A DNA stretch of 64,000 nt from Gibbula magus (taxonomy: Eukaryota; Mollusca; Gastropoda; Trochida; Trochidae), in NCBI GenBank assembly GCA_936450465.1, contig OW388293.1, forward strand, positions 82,544,134 to 82,608,133, given 5' to 3'. The number at the start of each line of letters is the position of its first letter. Position 1 is the stretch's first letter. Below, one piece after another: positions 1 to 10,726 of this stretch. Under the pieces are notes generated by a model that did no database searches, was not told where the DNA came from, and saw only the letters and a program-made list of their open reading frames with translations. The position numbers and the translations under genes were made by a program.

Positions 1-440
1 TCTAAATCAATACTGTCAGTCTTATCTTTCAATTGGTAAATCATCACATTGAAATCCCTTCCACGTGCACCTGTCAAGAAAGTTATTTGGAACATCCATC
101 ATTCCCCTCGATATGGACACCTTTCAAACAGGCAATTAGTGCTTCTGTTTCTCACACATTTCTTACAGACCCACTGACACAGTTGGCGCTTTCTCTGCTT
201 GATCTCTATCATCTCTTGCCTTTGTATAATGCGTTTACGTGTCAGATTGAGTTACATTTTTGTGCTACTTTGATAAAGGAAATGAGTAACACTGAAGCAA
301 ACCCAGATTAAAGTTGATTCGCTTTTGGACACTTCATAGAGACATTACAGTTATTGGTGACAATGCTCTGAGATTAACTGTTGTCTTATTCGGGTAATAC
401 ATAGAAGTGAGGTGTATTTTAAAAGCAACAATATCATGAG
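1..440. other. Unassigned sequence left of GIY-YIG fragment
   Basis: No recognisable gene. A 92-codon open frame (33-311) exists, but it has no family motif I recognise and no paralogous counterpart elsewhere in the window to test it. It may be the degraded upstream part of the retroelement whose endonuclease remnant follows. Confidence 0.3.
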
Positions 441-839
441 ATGTATGAAGTAGTAAGTTATACAAATATGATAATGGCTGTAAAAGCAGTAAATTTCTTA
501 CTTATACTAGTATATGGCAAATACTTCCATGCTAAGGGTAACATGTCATGCAAATCGAAAAACGAGGTTTACGTCATTTCTTGTGAAAAGCATGATCTCA
601 CATACATCGGACAGACTAATAACCTTCAAAAAGGAGTTACAGTTCACAAACAGCAAATAAGAGATGAAAGTTTAAGACACTTAAAAGTTAGCAAACATAT
701 ATCTCAGTGTAGTAAAGGTACATTCAAAATATTTCCTTTTTACGAAATATACAACAATGGAGCTGGCATAACGACACAATTAGTAACAAAAGAACAGTAT
801 TTCATTTCAAAATGTCCCCCTTCGTTAAACAGCAGTTAA
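441..839 (+). pseudogene. GIY-YIG endonuclease domain remnant (Penelope-like retroelement)
   Basis: A 132-codon open frame whose residues 35-130 resemble the GIY-YIG nuclease domain at the C-terminus of Penelope-like retroelements. The VYVI strand is at residues 43-46, after a Cys-rich start (MSCKSK) and before C48. The YIGQT strand is at 55-59, followed by VHKQQIRD (68-75) and a C-terminal KEQYF segment with a candidate catalytic Glu near 119. The helix that normally carries the catalytic Arg reads LQKGVTVH, so that Arg appears lost. No reverse transcriptase is recognisable upstream, so this is a 5'-truncated copy. The family is known for self-propagation by target-primed reverse transcription; this copy looks inactive. 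A second, inverted copy lies at 25544-25809. Assignment to Penelope rather than another GIY-YIG-bearing retroelement is inferred. Confidence 0.72.
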
Positions 840-940
840 CAGCATAATCCCTAATCCTCTCACGGTCAATTAAGACCAATCAGATAATAGTGGGGATAAC
901 TCTCAAACAATTATTCCCTTATGAAGCTTCCTAAATTAAA
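840..940 (+). repeat. 3' flank of the GIY-YIG element
   Basis: After the stop codon this stretch matches, in reverse complement, the sequence left of the second copy (about 25340-25545). The second copy carries roughly 98 bp more between the CTCAAA and CAAACAATTATTCCC motifs. This copy therefore has an internal deletion at a short CAAA repeat. The segment ends in a degenerate TATGAAGCTTCCTAAA, matching CTGATGAAGCTTCGAAA in the other copy. Confidence 0.6.
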
Positions 941-1099
941 GCTGAACACAAAGAGAAGACATTTTAGACATTTTGGGCGAAACGAGTGAAAAGCTAGAGC
1001 AGAGGGATCCGAACCATAGATGGAAGATGCACCGAGGTTTAAAAATGTGATTGTTTTGAAACTCAAAGCTTTAAAATATAACAATCTTCCGACTGCCAA

Positions 1100-2900
1100 T
1101 ACAATAAAACAATTGTAACACGAATACAGTTTTCACAGTAAATACGTTGTCAAAATTCGTCACTGGTGTTGATATATTTTTTACCAGATGCACACTATGT
1201 ATTATTATTGCTAAAATTTGAAAGGGTTTCAACTTCCAACTTCCTCTTTATTCGTTTGCAAATAACGACACTACAAATGTAATTATGGCACAAATAGTTT
1301 TATGAAATTCTTTGAAATCCTTCCCACTGACAAGTTGACAAATGAGAATAGGGGTTATTTTTCAGCAGTTCAAAGAGAAACGAGTTGAATAATGTGCTAA
1401 AGTTCTTTTCAAATTTTAAATGTCAGATGACAGATGGTTTCTATATGCTTAATGCATATGTAGCAACGTGTGATTGAGTAAAGGTCGTGGACATAATGAT
1501 ACTATTTTTCAATTCGTTGTAATTTGAAACTGAAAATTGGAAATTTCAATTTGATATATGGACATTAGTACATTGATAAAATTCCAACGTTTTCTCTGTT
1601 TATAGACGGTTGGAATTGAATACAATAAAACATATTTTAGGAATATATATCAGAAGTGAAACTTGGCGTTTATGAAGTCTGTCAATGGTTTACTCTTAAA
1701 TGAAATACATATTGCATGGGTTCGGTACACTGAATCTGAAAAACCGAATGAAAGAAATCACACTGTATCCTTTATATTCTGCAAAATCTGTGTTTTATTT
1801 ACTTTCACTGGAGTGACATAGTGTCACTGAAAGGAAGCGATCTTTGTGAATCTGATTGACATTTTTTTAAACATACTCAACTGAGTAAGAAGTTGTTGTA
1901 CCCATTAAATGAATAAGCATACTTATATGTCATAATTATCACAAACAGAACAATCAATAATACATGTCAAAAAAGAAAAGCCAAGAATCTTAAAAGGAAA
2001 TCCATAATTTAATTTTGATTGAGTACCCATGAGAGATAAAATCACAAGAAATTCACATATTAACTTACTCATGCCTTGTTTTTGGTTATTGACAACCTTT
2101 CTTTTTTTATTGAATAAAAGACGTTACTTTAACTATTTACGAAATGCTACAAAAGATTATTGACAACATTTAGCATTTTAATCAGGTGAAAATGACACCG
2201 GTATATAAAGTGGATTGAATTTAGAAGAAGGATTTATTTAGTAATGGCCGGGAGAGAGGGGTTGATTATGATAATAATAACAATCAATCCTGTATATCTC
2301 TTCAGATTGTTTCAGCTAATGAGTATCAGAGAAATGGATAATGTAATGTACGGCACTGTCTTTCCTACTTTGGTACCACTTTATCTGTAGTGTGCCTTAG
2401 GGTTTGAGCGCTATGGATATCCTTTATTTCTGTTACCTGATAATCAGCGTTTCACGTTTACTTTTGCTGATCATACTTTACAACTTTACCAAAAAAATAC
2501 CAGAACAAAGTGATAACACCAACATTACCTTCATTTCGTAGATATTCTTTTCAGTTTTGAATTGTGTAAACATATGATAATTTAGAAACCTCAGTGTTAT
2601 TTCTTTTCGATGAAGCTAATTTATTTTAGTTGCAAATAATGACATTGTTTATGTTATACGAATAAAATGCTGGAATAAAACTCCTTTTAAGAAGTAGATT
2701 ATTACTGTATTACATTTATCACTCATGATTACTTCACTGTATTCTTCATATCAGAAAACAAATCTTGTGATAACGACTTGGAATATATGGTAAGTTAGTT
2801 ACAGCAAGGGACTTTCAGTGAACATTCAACTTAGTAGTAAATACTTAAAACTAGTATGGCCGGATTCAAACTAGAACCAGCTGCTGTACTGGCTCATCTC
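1100..2900. other. Non-coding part of block A
   Basis: No gene seen. It contains islands shared with 22435-24300, for example 1420-1500, which matches 22690-22770 around a dyad of the type TTAATGCATATGTAGCAACG. No element ends were recognised. Confidence 0.5.
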
Positions 2901-2944
2901 TGATGTGAGAAATGACAATAGCCTAATCATCCCGCTTTAGACTG

Positions 2945-3060
2945 ACTTACCAGATTAGTCAATTATAAGTGATACTGACATACAGAACCCGTCTCGCTAT
3001 CACCTGTTCTAACACCAATTACTGTAAGAAGAATGCGAAATGAATTTGTCTGGAAACTGG
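2945..3060 (-). other. Strongly conserved A/A' island with splice-like borders
   Basis: This island matches 24440-24555 with only a few differences in about 110 bases, much better than its surroundings. Read on the minus strand it holds a pyrimidine-rich stretch ending TTCTTACAG (acceptor-like), then about 71 bases, then CTG|GTAAGTCAG (donor-like). The A' copy has CTG|GTTAGTGG at the same place. One frame reads IGVRTGDSETGSVCQYHL then a stop; in A' it reads IGVRTGDSATASVCQYHL then a stop. It could be a small terminal or untranslated exon, or a conserved non-coding element. The gene, if any, is unidentified. Confidence 0.4.
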
Positions 3061-3628
3061 TGTACTTTGTAATGACTCTAACGTAGACGAATGACGAATT
3101 GCAACGTATCCACAAGGTTCAACATTAGAAATACATGCCGTTTAGACAGCCAACAAATATAACATTGATCTTTAAGCAATCACACTATCTTCAGTAGTTC
3201 AAAATCTTGCTCGATGAGACGATGATAATGAGTAAGCTGTTGGTGAAGTTAGTGTTGGCGGTGCCTGACTCTAAGATAGTCTTTGTTGAATTACATTCTC
3301 ATTGCATGACACGACACCTCACTGTTTGCATTGTCGTGAGCTTAAAAACTGTAATGATAAATCTATGTTATGATACATTATTACATACGACCACTTGGAA
3401 GTTTAAATAGTGTCATCGTTTAATAATGGATTGCCTGTATAAATGTGTAGGTGCAAATGACAATGCTTGAAAGCGGCGAAGCACATCCCAGGTGACAATA
3501 TTTAGTTATGCTCCTTATGATAGCTGGATATTGGTGTTATACAGATGTTTATATGAATATGAAAATATATTGTTTATGATTCTGAACCTGGGGAACATGC
3601 CCAAATTAAATTAAATACATGTTAATTC
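3061..3628. other. Non-coding part of block A
   Basis: No gene seen. A 67-codon open frame (3207-3410) is not recognised. The stretch around 3475-3540 aligns with 24785-24850 in block A', which supports continued paralogy. Confidence 0.4.
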
Positions 3629-3763
3629 TATCACAGGACAAAAAGTGGTGGAATCCATTTACCGGATCCTTCCGGGTTCTCCCAAATTTTGGCGGATCTC
3701 AAGAATCCGGAAGAATCCGGAAGGAACCGGAAAGCGGATTCCACCACTTGTTGTCCTGTGATA
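3629..3763. mobile_element. Short foldback MITE
   Basis: About 135 bp forming an almost complete inverted repeat. It starts TATCACAGGACAA and ends with the complement TTGTCCTGTGATA. The arms continue through AGTGGTGGAATCC into a GC-rich centre rich in CCGGAA/TTCCGG motifs. The paralogous position in block A' (about 24925-24940) lacks it, while the flanks still align (3770-3850 with 24940-25030). That is the signature of an insertion after the A/A' duplication. There is no coding capacity and the superfamily is unknown. The small ORFs on its minus strand come from the palindrome. Confidence 0.75.
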
Positions 3764-3769
3764 TGCATT

Positions 3770-6700
3770 AATAAGGAACACTTTATACTCATTATATTCA
3801 TTATATATAGTCCAATTGTATGGAGCATATGAAACCAGATTCACAAAATTTCACAAAAGAAGAATAATTGATGTCGGCATTTTTAAATCAATCATTTGAG
3901 ATTGTACTGATTTTGTGAAGCACATTATTAATTTTAATGTTAATTTTACACAAAATAACAACTTGAATATTGCTTGAATATGCAAAATTCAAAGTGTTGT
4001 GATTTGAAGATTCATGCTGCTGTTAATAGTAACTTTTGCTAAGAATGCCATTACAACTACGAGCGTACCATTATTTCGTGTCCCACTATACCTCAGCAAG
4101 TTCTTCAGCATCAAATGTTACTATTTTGTAAATGTAACTATCGAAAAGATGTAAAAAATTATTTGAATGTCACTTTTTGAAACTGCTAGATACAATTTCT
4201 ACTGTATCATTACATTTCTCATTTCGACACTGTGTCTTCTTTCTTAGGAAACATCTTTTCTGGTGAATAAGAGGCGCTTCATTTGTTTCTCTATGAATAC
4301 ATTTCTGTATAGGGTAAATAATGTATCATGCGTTACAGTCACTCAGTATATTAGACTCCATTATAAAGTACTTGTCATCATGCCAGTGTACAATGTGGAT
4401 GGTGGTGTAAATGCAGGGGTCTGTAATGGTTTATATTGGCTTGTGAAGCTTGTATGACACAAAGGAAATCCATTTAGATCATCATTATTCTAAGGAAATA
4501 TGTCAGATGTACGAATAATAGGAATAACGATCACTGCAAACATTCAAAGATGGAGTTTGTTGATTATGATTGATTACAAAATAGAATCCGAGTCTCTTGG
4601 ATAGATAAAAAATGTCTGAATGTTTTTGTATCATAATTGGTAATTAAAAGCTCTCTGTGGATCATTTTGCAACATTATGTTGCTTCAAAGAGTTTGCCTG
4701 AGATATCATGATATCATTTGTAACATAATGTAGTGTTTGTGAGAATATTTATCATCCGACAACCACTTAACTAACCCACGGTTTCATCATTTGTCATCTG
4801 TGTTACAAACACTTCATGTTTTACATCTAAAACGGAGATCAAATTGCGGTGTAAAGGTGGAGTAAATTGAACACAATTAACTCTTTATACATTATATATC
4901 TTTTTTCACTGCAATCATTTGCCCCTTTATTTAACTTTTATTTATGAATTGAAAAAGTAAAGAACAGATATCTGATTTTATAGAATCTGAGCATCATCAC
5001 CATAATGGTGGGTGGGTCAACCAATGAAAAAATGGGGGTCAATAAATTTCCCCCCATAATGTTGAAATTCGATATATGAAATAATATCAATACATCCCTT
5101 TGACTGATAGTTATTGGTTTGCCGTCCACAACCACTTTACATTGCTTGCTACTGCTCCCAACAGCTATTTATACCCTATATTATGAACATGTATATAGTA
5201 TTAAGGTGTTGACTTTTACAATCATTACTCACTATCGTTTAGTTTGTTCATGAAGGGCGTAACTACTGTAAAATGAATACCCATTGCTTTACTGTATGGC
5301 TGAATACTATTTTGTCCCGTTAAATCTGATTTAACAACAGTTTACTCCCATTGTACTTAACCATATAGGAGATATAGCCTTCTGTCAGAGATACGTAACG
5401 CTGGATTGATAGTGAGTAAATTTAGAATTGAAACTGAAGCTTAGCATTTTAATCTATTTATATTTTCAAAATACATGTAATTAATTACAAAAATTACATT
5501 TGATTCGGTCTCCAGGTATAATCCTACGGTGTTTACTGGACAGTCGTGCAATAGAGGATATTTACAACTTAATAACATGCATTATGATTTGACAAAAAAT
5601 ATTGAAATTCCCACTTCCCACTCTCCAAAATGATTTAACTAGAATGCATAATCGATTCTATTGACATCTTGGTCTACCTTCTTAATTGACATTTTAGGTG
5701 AGTTCAAAATAGACCCCCACAGTTTAAGGGACATGCAGATGCTTATTAACAATCAGGTGTATGCCTAAGATTAATTAGGAACTATATCTTACATTATTAC
5801 GAAAGCCTGTGGCAAATTTATACATATACATATATATGCTTACTTATAGTTTCGGCATTTGAACACATATATCAACAAGTTTATGAAACTTAATAAATGA
5901 CCATATGGTTGGAAGTAACAGAGTTAATGTTTTCGAGAACATGCGCACATCTAACATTTGCCTACCAACCATTGTTTCAACGCGGGTTCCCATAATTTGT
6001 CACCTGTGACGTCATAAACCAGTTGTTCGTGATGTCACTGTAGCTTACCATAGCAAGAGAAGTGGGTCGTTTCATGGCTTTTTTACGAGAGACAAATGAA
6101 ATAGAATGGGTAATAAATGAACCATTACACTCAAATATATTCTCATTCTTTTCGTAAAAGTCATGACATATTTTCTCAGGTAATAATTTCCATGAATAAA
6201 TCTAACCAAACTGAACATTGTGTGTGTCCTTGTTACACTAAGCTTTTACATCATATAGCTGAACATGGCAAATTTATCTTCAACCATCTTCCTTATAATT
6301 CAAATATTATCATGTTACGCATATTGATATTGTATATTCATGTACGTGGGCAAACTTTCATAAATCATATTACTTGAATGACCTTCAGAAATAAGCAACC
6401 TATATGTACCTCTATCAGCGTGAATAGTACATTAATAATACTAGTAATTTACACTTCATAAGTCAAGTGTACTGTTTCCAACTGCCACATTGAAAGTTCA
6501 TTCTCGTTGCGATCCCACAGCTGCGAAAACATGCCAGACGTGGATGTCATATATCAATTTCTCTGACAACTGTTTGCAAATATTGACACATTCATTGACA
6601 AGCGGGCACGGGATCTGAATAGAAAGTTTCCAAATCACATTTTGTAAAGAAAAGGATAACTCTTAGAAACACGGCCGCTAAGTGCAGAAGAAGTTGAGAA

Positions 6701-6810
6701 AGCAGTTAAATTAAAACCACATATAAATATTATACCATTTTAACATTCTGAATAAGAAAAGGAAGATTTTCGGGAAAACAAGTTCTTAAATGTAAACATA
6801 CAATTCAGGT
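3770..6810. other. Non-coding part of block A, mostly absent from A'
   Basis: The first part (to about 3860) aligns with 24940-25030. Beyond about 4500 no A' counterpart was found. No gene is recognised. Chance ORFs at 4263-4457, 4938-5135 and 6117-6377 lack motifs. A G-run stretch near 5005-5060 and a TGACGTCA site at 6007-6014 are visible. Confidence 0.4.
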
Positions 6811-6814
6811 GAAA

Positions 6815-6905
6815 TGTGGAAGAAGTAAGGATATACTCTAAAACGTATTTCCATATTAAAGAAATTCTTGTACAGAAAATCTTGGTCTTATATATGCCAC
6901 TTCTA
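6815..6905 (+). repeat. Degenerate Penelope-type 3' end fragment
   Basis: This sequence aligns with 53768-53875: a GTGGAAGAAG... AAAACGT segment, then ATTAAAGAA, CAGAAAATCTT, and a tail near TATGCCACTTCTAAAT. In the better-preserved relative the first part is a hammerhead-ribozyme-like core. Here the CTGATGA box is lost. It is a dispersed repeat relic without coding capacity. Confidence 0.5.
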
Positions 6906-6980
6906 AATTTCATTCAAAATCAGTTTTGGTGTTTTAAGGCACATACATTCTTTGAATAAACTACAAAGGTCACATAGTTT

Positions 6981-7413
6981 TTTATCATCCAAAACTGTGT
7001 TCCACAGGAGATATCGCTTGTGTGAGATCAAGCGATATCTCCTAGGATATATCTTTTTGGCAGTAGATTTTGCACAATGCCCTGTCGCCGTCAACTACAT
7101 GACATCACAATGCTTTTACATCATCGAGTAATGACGTCACAATGCTATGACGTCATAAACATGATGACGTCACAATGCTATGACCTCACCACACTGGAAG
7201 TAAAATGGCAGAGATGTGCTCAGAGATGTACACTATTTTCACTTAAACGTTGGATGATAAATAGAATCTCACCCTCGTGTCTTCTGATATCAAATATATC
7301 AACACTCGTTGATAAAAGTAAAAATATCCTCGGCAAGCCTCGGATATTTGTAACTTTCATCAACTCGTGTTGATATATTTGATATCAGAAGACACTTGGG
7401 TGAGATTCTCTAT
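6981..7413 (+). mobile_element. Composite hairpin MITE, copy 1
   Basis: About 430 bp, present in inverted orientation at 49830-50273. It has two parts. The first (6981-7262) is bounded by TTATCATCCAAAA and its complement TTGGATGATAAAT. It holds a perfect 15-bp hairpin (7006-7043, arms AGGAGATATCGCTTG) and a run of TGACGTCA sites. The second (7263-7411) is a long palindrome starting AGAATCTCACCC, with arms of about 65 bp around a TCCTCGG..CCGAGG-like centre. Both copies keep the same order of parts, so they moved as one unit. There is no transposase and no clear target-site duplication; the superfamily is unknown. Confidence 0.75.
7132..7188 (+). promoter_or_regulatory. Cluster of CRE-like TGACGTCA sites inside the MITE
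   Basis: Three perfect TGACGTCA palindromes lie at 7132, 7148 and 7165, plus a variant TGACCTCA at 7181, embedded in a 33-bp imperfect repeat containing CACAATGCTATGACGTCA. TGACGTCA is the consensus for CREB/ATF bZIP proteins in animals. The inverted copy keeps two perfect sites (50081 and 50098). Whether the sites are bound is unknown; the repeat itself could explain the clustering. Confidence 0.45.
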
Positions 7414-8150
7414 GTATTATTAAGTATTATTTTACTGTTAAATATTTCAAAGCCTTAAATATTATTGCACTGATGTTGCACTTTACAATCAGTAAAAGAG
7501 AGTGTCTTGCTTATGTGTATATTTCAGTTCGTTTCCTAATGCCCACAGTCAGACATATCAAATATTATTATTCTATTTACTTGTTTTGCATTGGAGTAAC
7601 ACTGTTTAACAATTGCAATTAAACAAGCAGCACTTTTCCCGTGGTTTGAGCTAACACCGCTAGGTGTAAAATATCGCTACAGTAATCTGCACTTTGAGAA
7701 AATGTATGGTAGAAAACATTTTAGTTGATAATTAAAATGATGTTTCTGAAGTGTTACGTCAAATTGGTACTAGTTTCATTGTGCTGCCAATAACGAGTTT
7801 TTGTAGTTTTCCCATACTAAAACCGTGTGCTAAAAGCACTCTGACTTCCTATCCCCAGTAACCAATTAACTTCCTGACATATAAGGCAGGGAAGGCAGGT
7901 CAATATAACCTTTACAAGGTATCCAATCTACTGTTGAGTAAACAGATGAACGTTTGTAAATGTCTATTTTCGAGTTGCCTCTATCCATGTGTTCATATGG
8001 AGCAGCGAATCAACTTTTCAATACAATCTCCCATGGTTACCACTCAGGAAGGTGTTACTTATCCAGCGAATAACTGTGCTTTTTGTTGCTGTACCTCTAC
8101 TAATAGAGGTCATTTTAGTTAAATATACACCGACCACGAAATGAAACCTA
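7414..8150. other. Unassigned sequence of block A
   Basis: No gene recognised. Homology to A' resumes near 8055 (matching 25812), inside a 62-codon open frame (7934-8122) whose frame is not kept in A'. That ORF is therefore probably fortuitous. Confidence 0.4.
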
Positions 8151-8401
8151 CTATGATAACTGATGTACCTTCCTCTAGAGAATAAACAAACCAGTGGGTC
8201 AATCTAGCCTGAAGCATTATTGATGGATTCATCTCGGTTATTACAGATCGATGTGGTTAAATGCTAAGGGAGGAGTCAAATTCCAGGATTTGTTCTCGCC
8301 AGATTCAGGTTGATGATTATCTATTTTACATAGATACTGATAAAGAATTGAAATTAATACAATTAAATATTTCAGTAGAACTAATTCAATGTCACCTTTG
8401 A
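8150..8401 (+). other. Conserved island with acceptor-like site and small aligned ORF
   Basis: This island matches 25890-26219. An acceptor-like CTCGGTTATTACAG precedes ATCGATG in both copies. Downstream an ATG (8261 here, 26010 in A') directly follows a stop codon in both copies (TAAATG and TGAATG) and opens collinear frames. This copy reads MLREESNSRICSRQIQVDDY and continues to a stop after about 46 residues. The A' copy starts MPREETSSRFCSSQLQVADA and runs 69 residues. No indels occur over the first 35 codons, but most differences change the amino acid. It could be a fast-changing small gene, an exon relic or chance. No family is recognised. Confidence 0.3.
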
Positions 8402-8516
8402 ATACAATCCGAATGCTGTGTGCAATTTGCGGTTGAGAAGATAAATTGTGAAAAAAACCTTGATATATTTGTTGAAAATGACATTCATAACTCTCTTTAA
8501 TTGAGAGACAACTATT

Positions 8517-8600
8517 ATGGATGACAACTTCTTTATTTGGTTAGCACGACGTTTCAGGGCTACTTCTTGTCTCAGAGATAAAACGTATTACAAACATGGA
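8517..8600 (-). repeat. Penelope-type 3' end with GAAACGTCGTG box
   Basis: On the minus strand this reads CTGAGACAAGAAGTAGCCCT, GAAACGTCGTG, then AAATAAAGAAGTTGTCATCC. The GAAACGTCGTG...AAAGAAGTTGT-ATCC order is the same as at 53798-53835, where an intact hammerhead-like core precedes it. Here the CTGATGA box appears mutated to CTGAGAC. The insertion has no equivalent at the matching point of block A' (near 26230). Confidence 0.5.
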
Positions 8601-8639
8601 ACTAGATCAACAAGATTGTACAAATAATAAATGAGATAA

Positions 8640-9700
8640 CAGAGAAGCGCTAAAGGTAATATACTATAAACCACTAAATTTGTCTAATGCTCTTGTCAAA
8701 TGGCACAAACACATTATATTGTTGGAAATAACTATACTTGTTAAAGTGACCTAAATGTTTGCAGTTATTCAATGTATTTAAGGTTAATATATGTGTATAT
8801 TAAAACATTATCACTCAACATGTTTTTAGTAGTTATTAGCATTTCTGTTCAGTTTCATTGATATGTATATTTAATGTTTAATTTATGCATTGAGATCATT
8901 AACGAAAATGGTAACATCAGTTTTTAGTTTCATAAGAGACCAAGATTGGTAATATACGTTTTATGTGTTATGCATTAATTATATGTCAAGTGTCAAGTGA
9001 CTGGGTTTTCTCAGATTGAGAAATATGTTACGTAAGGTTAGTTGCGCTACGTTATTCGATAAAAGATAGGAGATATAACACTGAAAATACCAAATATTCT
9101 CTATTCCAAATGCAAGTTTTCTTCATTGTAACTTTGATTGTAATGAAGACTTGTGATGTTTAAAACAAACTATCAAGTATCAAGACGAATAGTGGTTCTT
9201 AAATGGATATACGTGTATCAGTTCAGCGTTGTAGAGATGAGCTTATATACAACTGTACATGTTCTGGTTAAGAGGTCTAGCGTTTCTGTGAAACAGTGTA
9301 TGGTCACTTTAATGGAATAGATTTTATATCCCCGATTTACAGTCAGACACCCTGCTGCGTGCTTTGAATTTATGAACACACATGATCTGCATTCCCGCCC
9401 TCTCTGATAGTCGGGGTTCAGTTAACGATTCATTTGTTCAAGGTACAAACATGAAGGTCACATATTTCTGAAAATGAAACCTAACTTTAAACGGGATTTC
9501 TGTGGCAAAACATTTAACATGTTGTTTATTAGGAGTAGTATTGTGTAAAGTTCTGAATTTCAAAAACATTCAATTAAATATCTTGTACAAAGTATTTTTA
9601 TGTTCTCTCAAACAGTCAGCAAATGTAACTTCATTTTGTATTTAATATACCTCGTCTTTCTGAGATATGCAACGCAGGATAAAAAAGCCAAGTTAGAATC
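8640..9700. other. Non-coding part of block A
   Basis: Aligns with 30090-31640 and 37070-38600 in A'. The best-kept part is 9300-9490, around GGTCACTTTAATGGAATA and CACATATTTCTGAAAATG. Indels that are not multiples of three argue against coding. No gene seen. Confidence 0.5.
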
Positions 9701-9730
9701 ACGGTATATGTAGCCTGAATGTGGTTTGAT

Positions 9731-9825
9731 CACGAATGCAGTAATCAACACCATGTTGTATCCAGACACTGACTGAAACATATCTAGTCGGTCAGTGCGT
9801 CCTTGTGGCAGGGCAGCTCGATTTC
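9731..9825 (-). other. Possible exon (relic) shared with A' units
   Basis: The minus-strand frame reads NRAALPQGRTDRLDMF, QSVSGYNMVLITAFV. The same frame is kept, without indels, in both A' tandem units (31645-31765 and 38621-38741), which read YRAALPQG, (LT/RN)DRLDMF, IPASGYNMVLITAFV. In A' the frame is preceded by an acceptor-like TTCTTTACAG and ends in a stop after ANSF. Here the frame runs on into unrelated sequence, so this copy may be broken. The protein is not recognised. Confidence 0.35.
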
Positions 9826-10149
9826 TAAACAAAAATCGACAGTATCATAAAGACGAAATTAAGGTCTTGATTCTGCGGAGGTTGTGCTTACTCATCTCTC
9901 CCTGATACAGTGAGTCCATGTTCATGACGTCATATTGTTCAAACTTGTAACTTTAGATTGACACATTGATTTTGATTTCTGTGAATATTCTTAATCATGA
10001 CACTTCGGAGTTTGTATAAACATAGCAATATAATATGCATAAATGATATAAGTGTACCTTCGAAAAGTCAATTTCAGTTAAAACAAACTATAATAAGTAA
10101 AAAATAGTATTTGTGACTATGGTTTGATTAAAGTTGCCTAGGGTAAAGC

Positions 10150-10420
10150 AACAACACAAACTAGACACAACGTGTAACCTTAGAAGTATTGAATTAATTT
10201 ATTTTATTCATATTTCTTGTGTTGAATATTTCAGTGTTGTCAATAAATCTGTCAAACCGTTCATTTATTCTCTCAGAAACTGATACTCGAAATCTTCATC
10301 TCAGATATTATTACAGCTGCGGGCAAAACAATATTAATTTTCCATACATAAACTGGAAACAGTACACCTTAAATGTGAAGAGCAATATAGCTGAATATAT
10401 ATTGTAATATTCTAGTACTT
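10150..10420 (+). other. Conserved island with acceptor-like site and aligned ORF end
   Basis: This island aligns with 32075-32330 and 39045-39300. A long pyrimidine-rich stretch ends TATTTCAG just before TGTTGTCAATAAATCTG. The last about 42 codons align without indels and end in the same TAA. Here they run DTRNLHLRYYYSCGQN to a stop at 10407; in A' they run DTRNIYLRYYHSCGQN. An 8-bp deletion in both A' units breaks the frame just upstream, and most substitutions change amino acids. It is either an exon relic, a rapidly evolving exon or a non-coding island. Confidence 0.3.
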
Positions 10421-10726
10421 AAAACCATGACATTTATACAGAAGTATACGTTTAGGTGAAATTCCTCTTATAGAATTTACGTACTGACTTTTGCATTAAC
10501 ATGCTATAGAAGTGACAAAACCTAAAGATATGTGTTTTGATGGAGTCCTACTCCCTTACTCTCCGGGAGTTTCCCGTTGGCAGTCTTGTTTTTCTTACTG
10601 TTATTTTAGAACAGGTCGTGTGACGTCATTGTTATCTATATTTGCAATTAGTACGTAATTATGTTCATTGAAAATAGTGTAACTGCGCAATGAATAGAAA
10701 TTGTGGAGAATAATAAACTGAATCAA

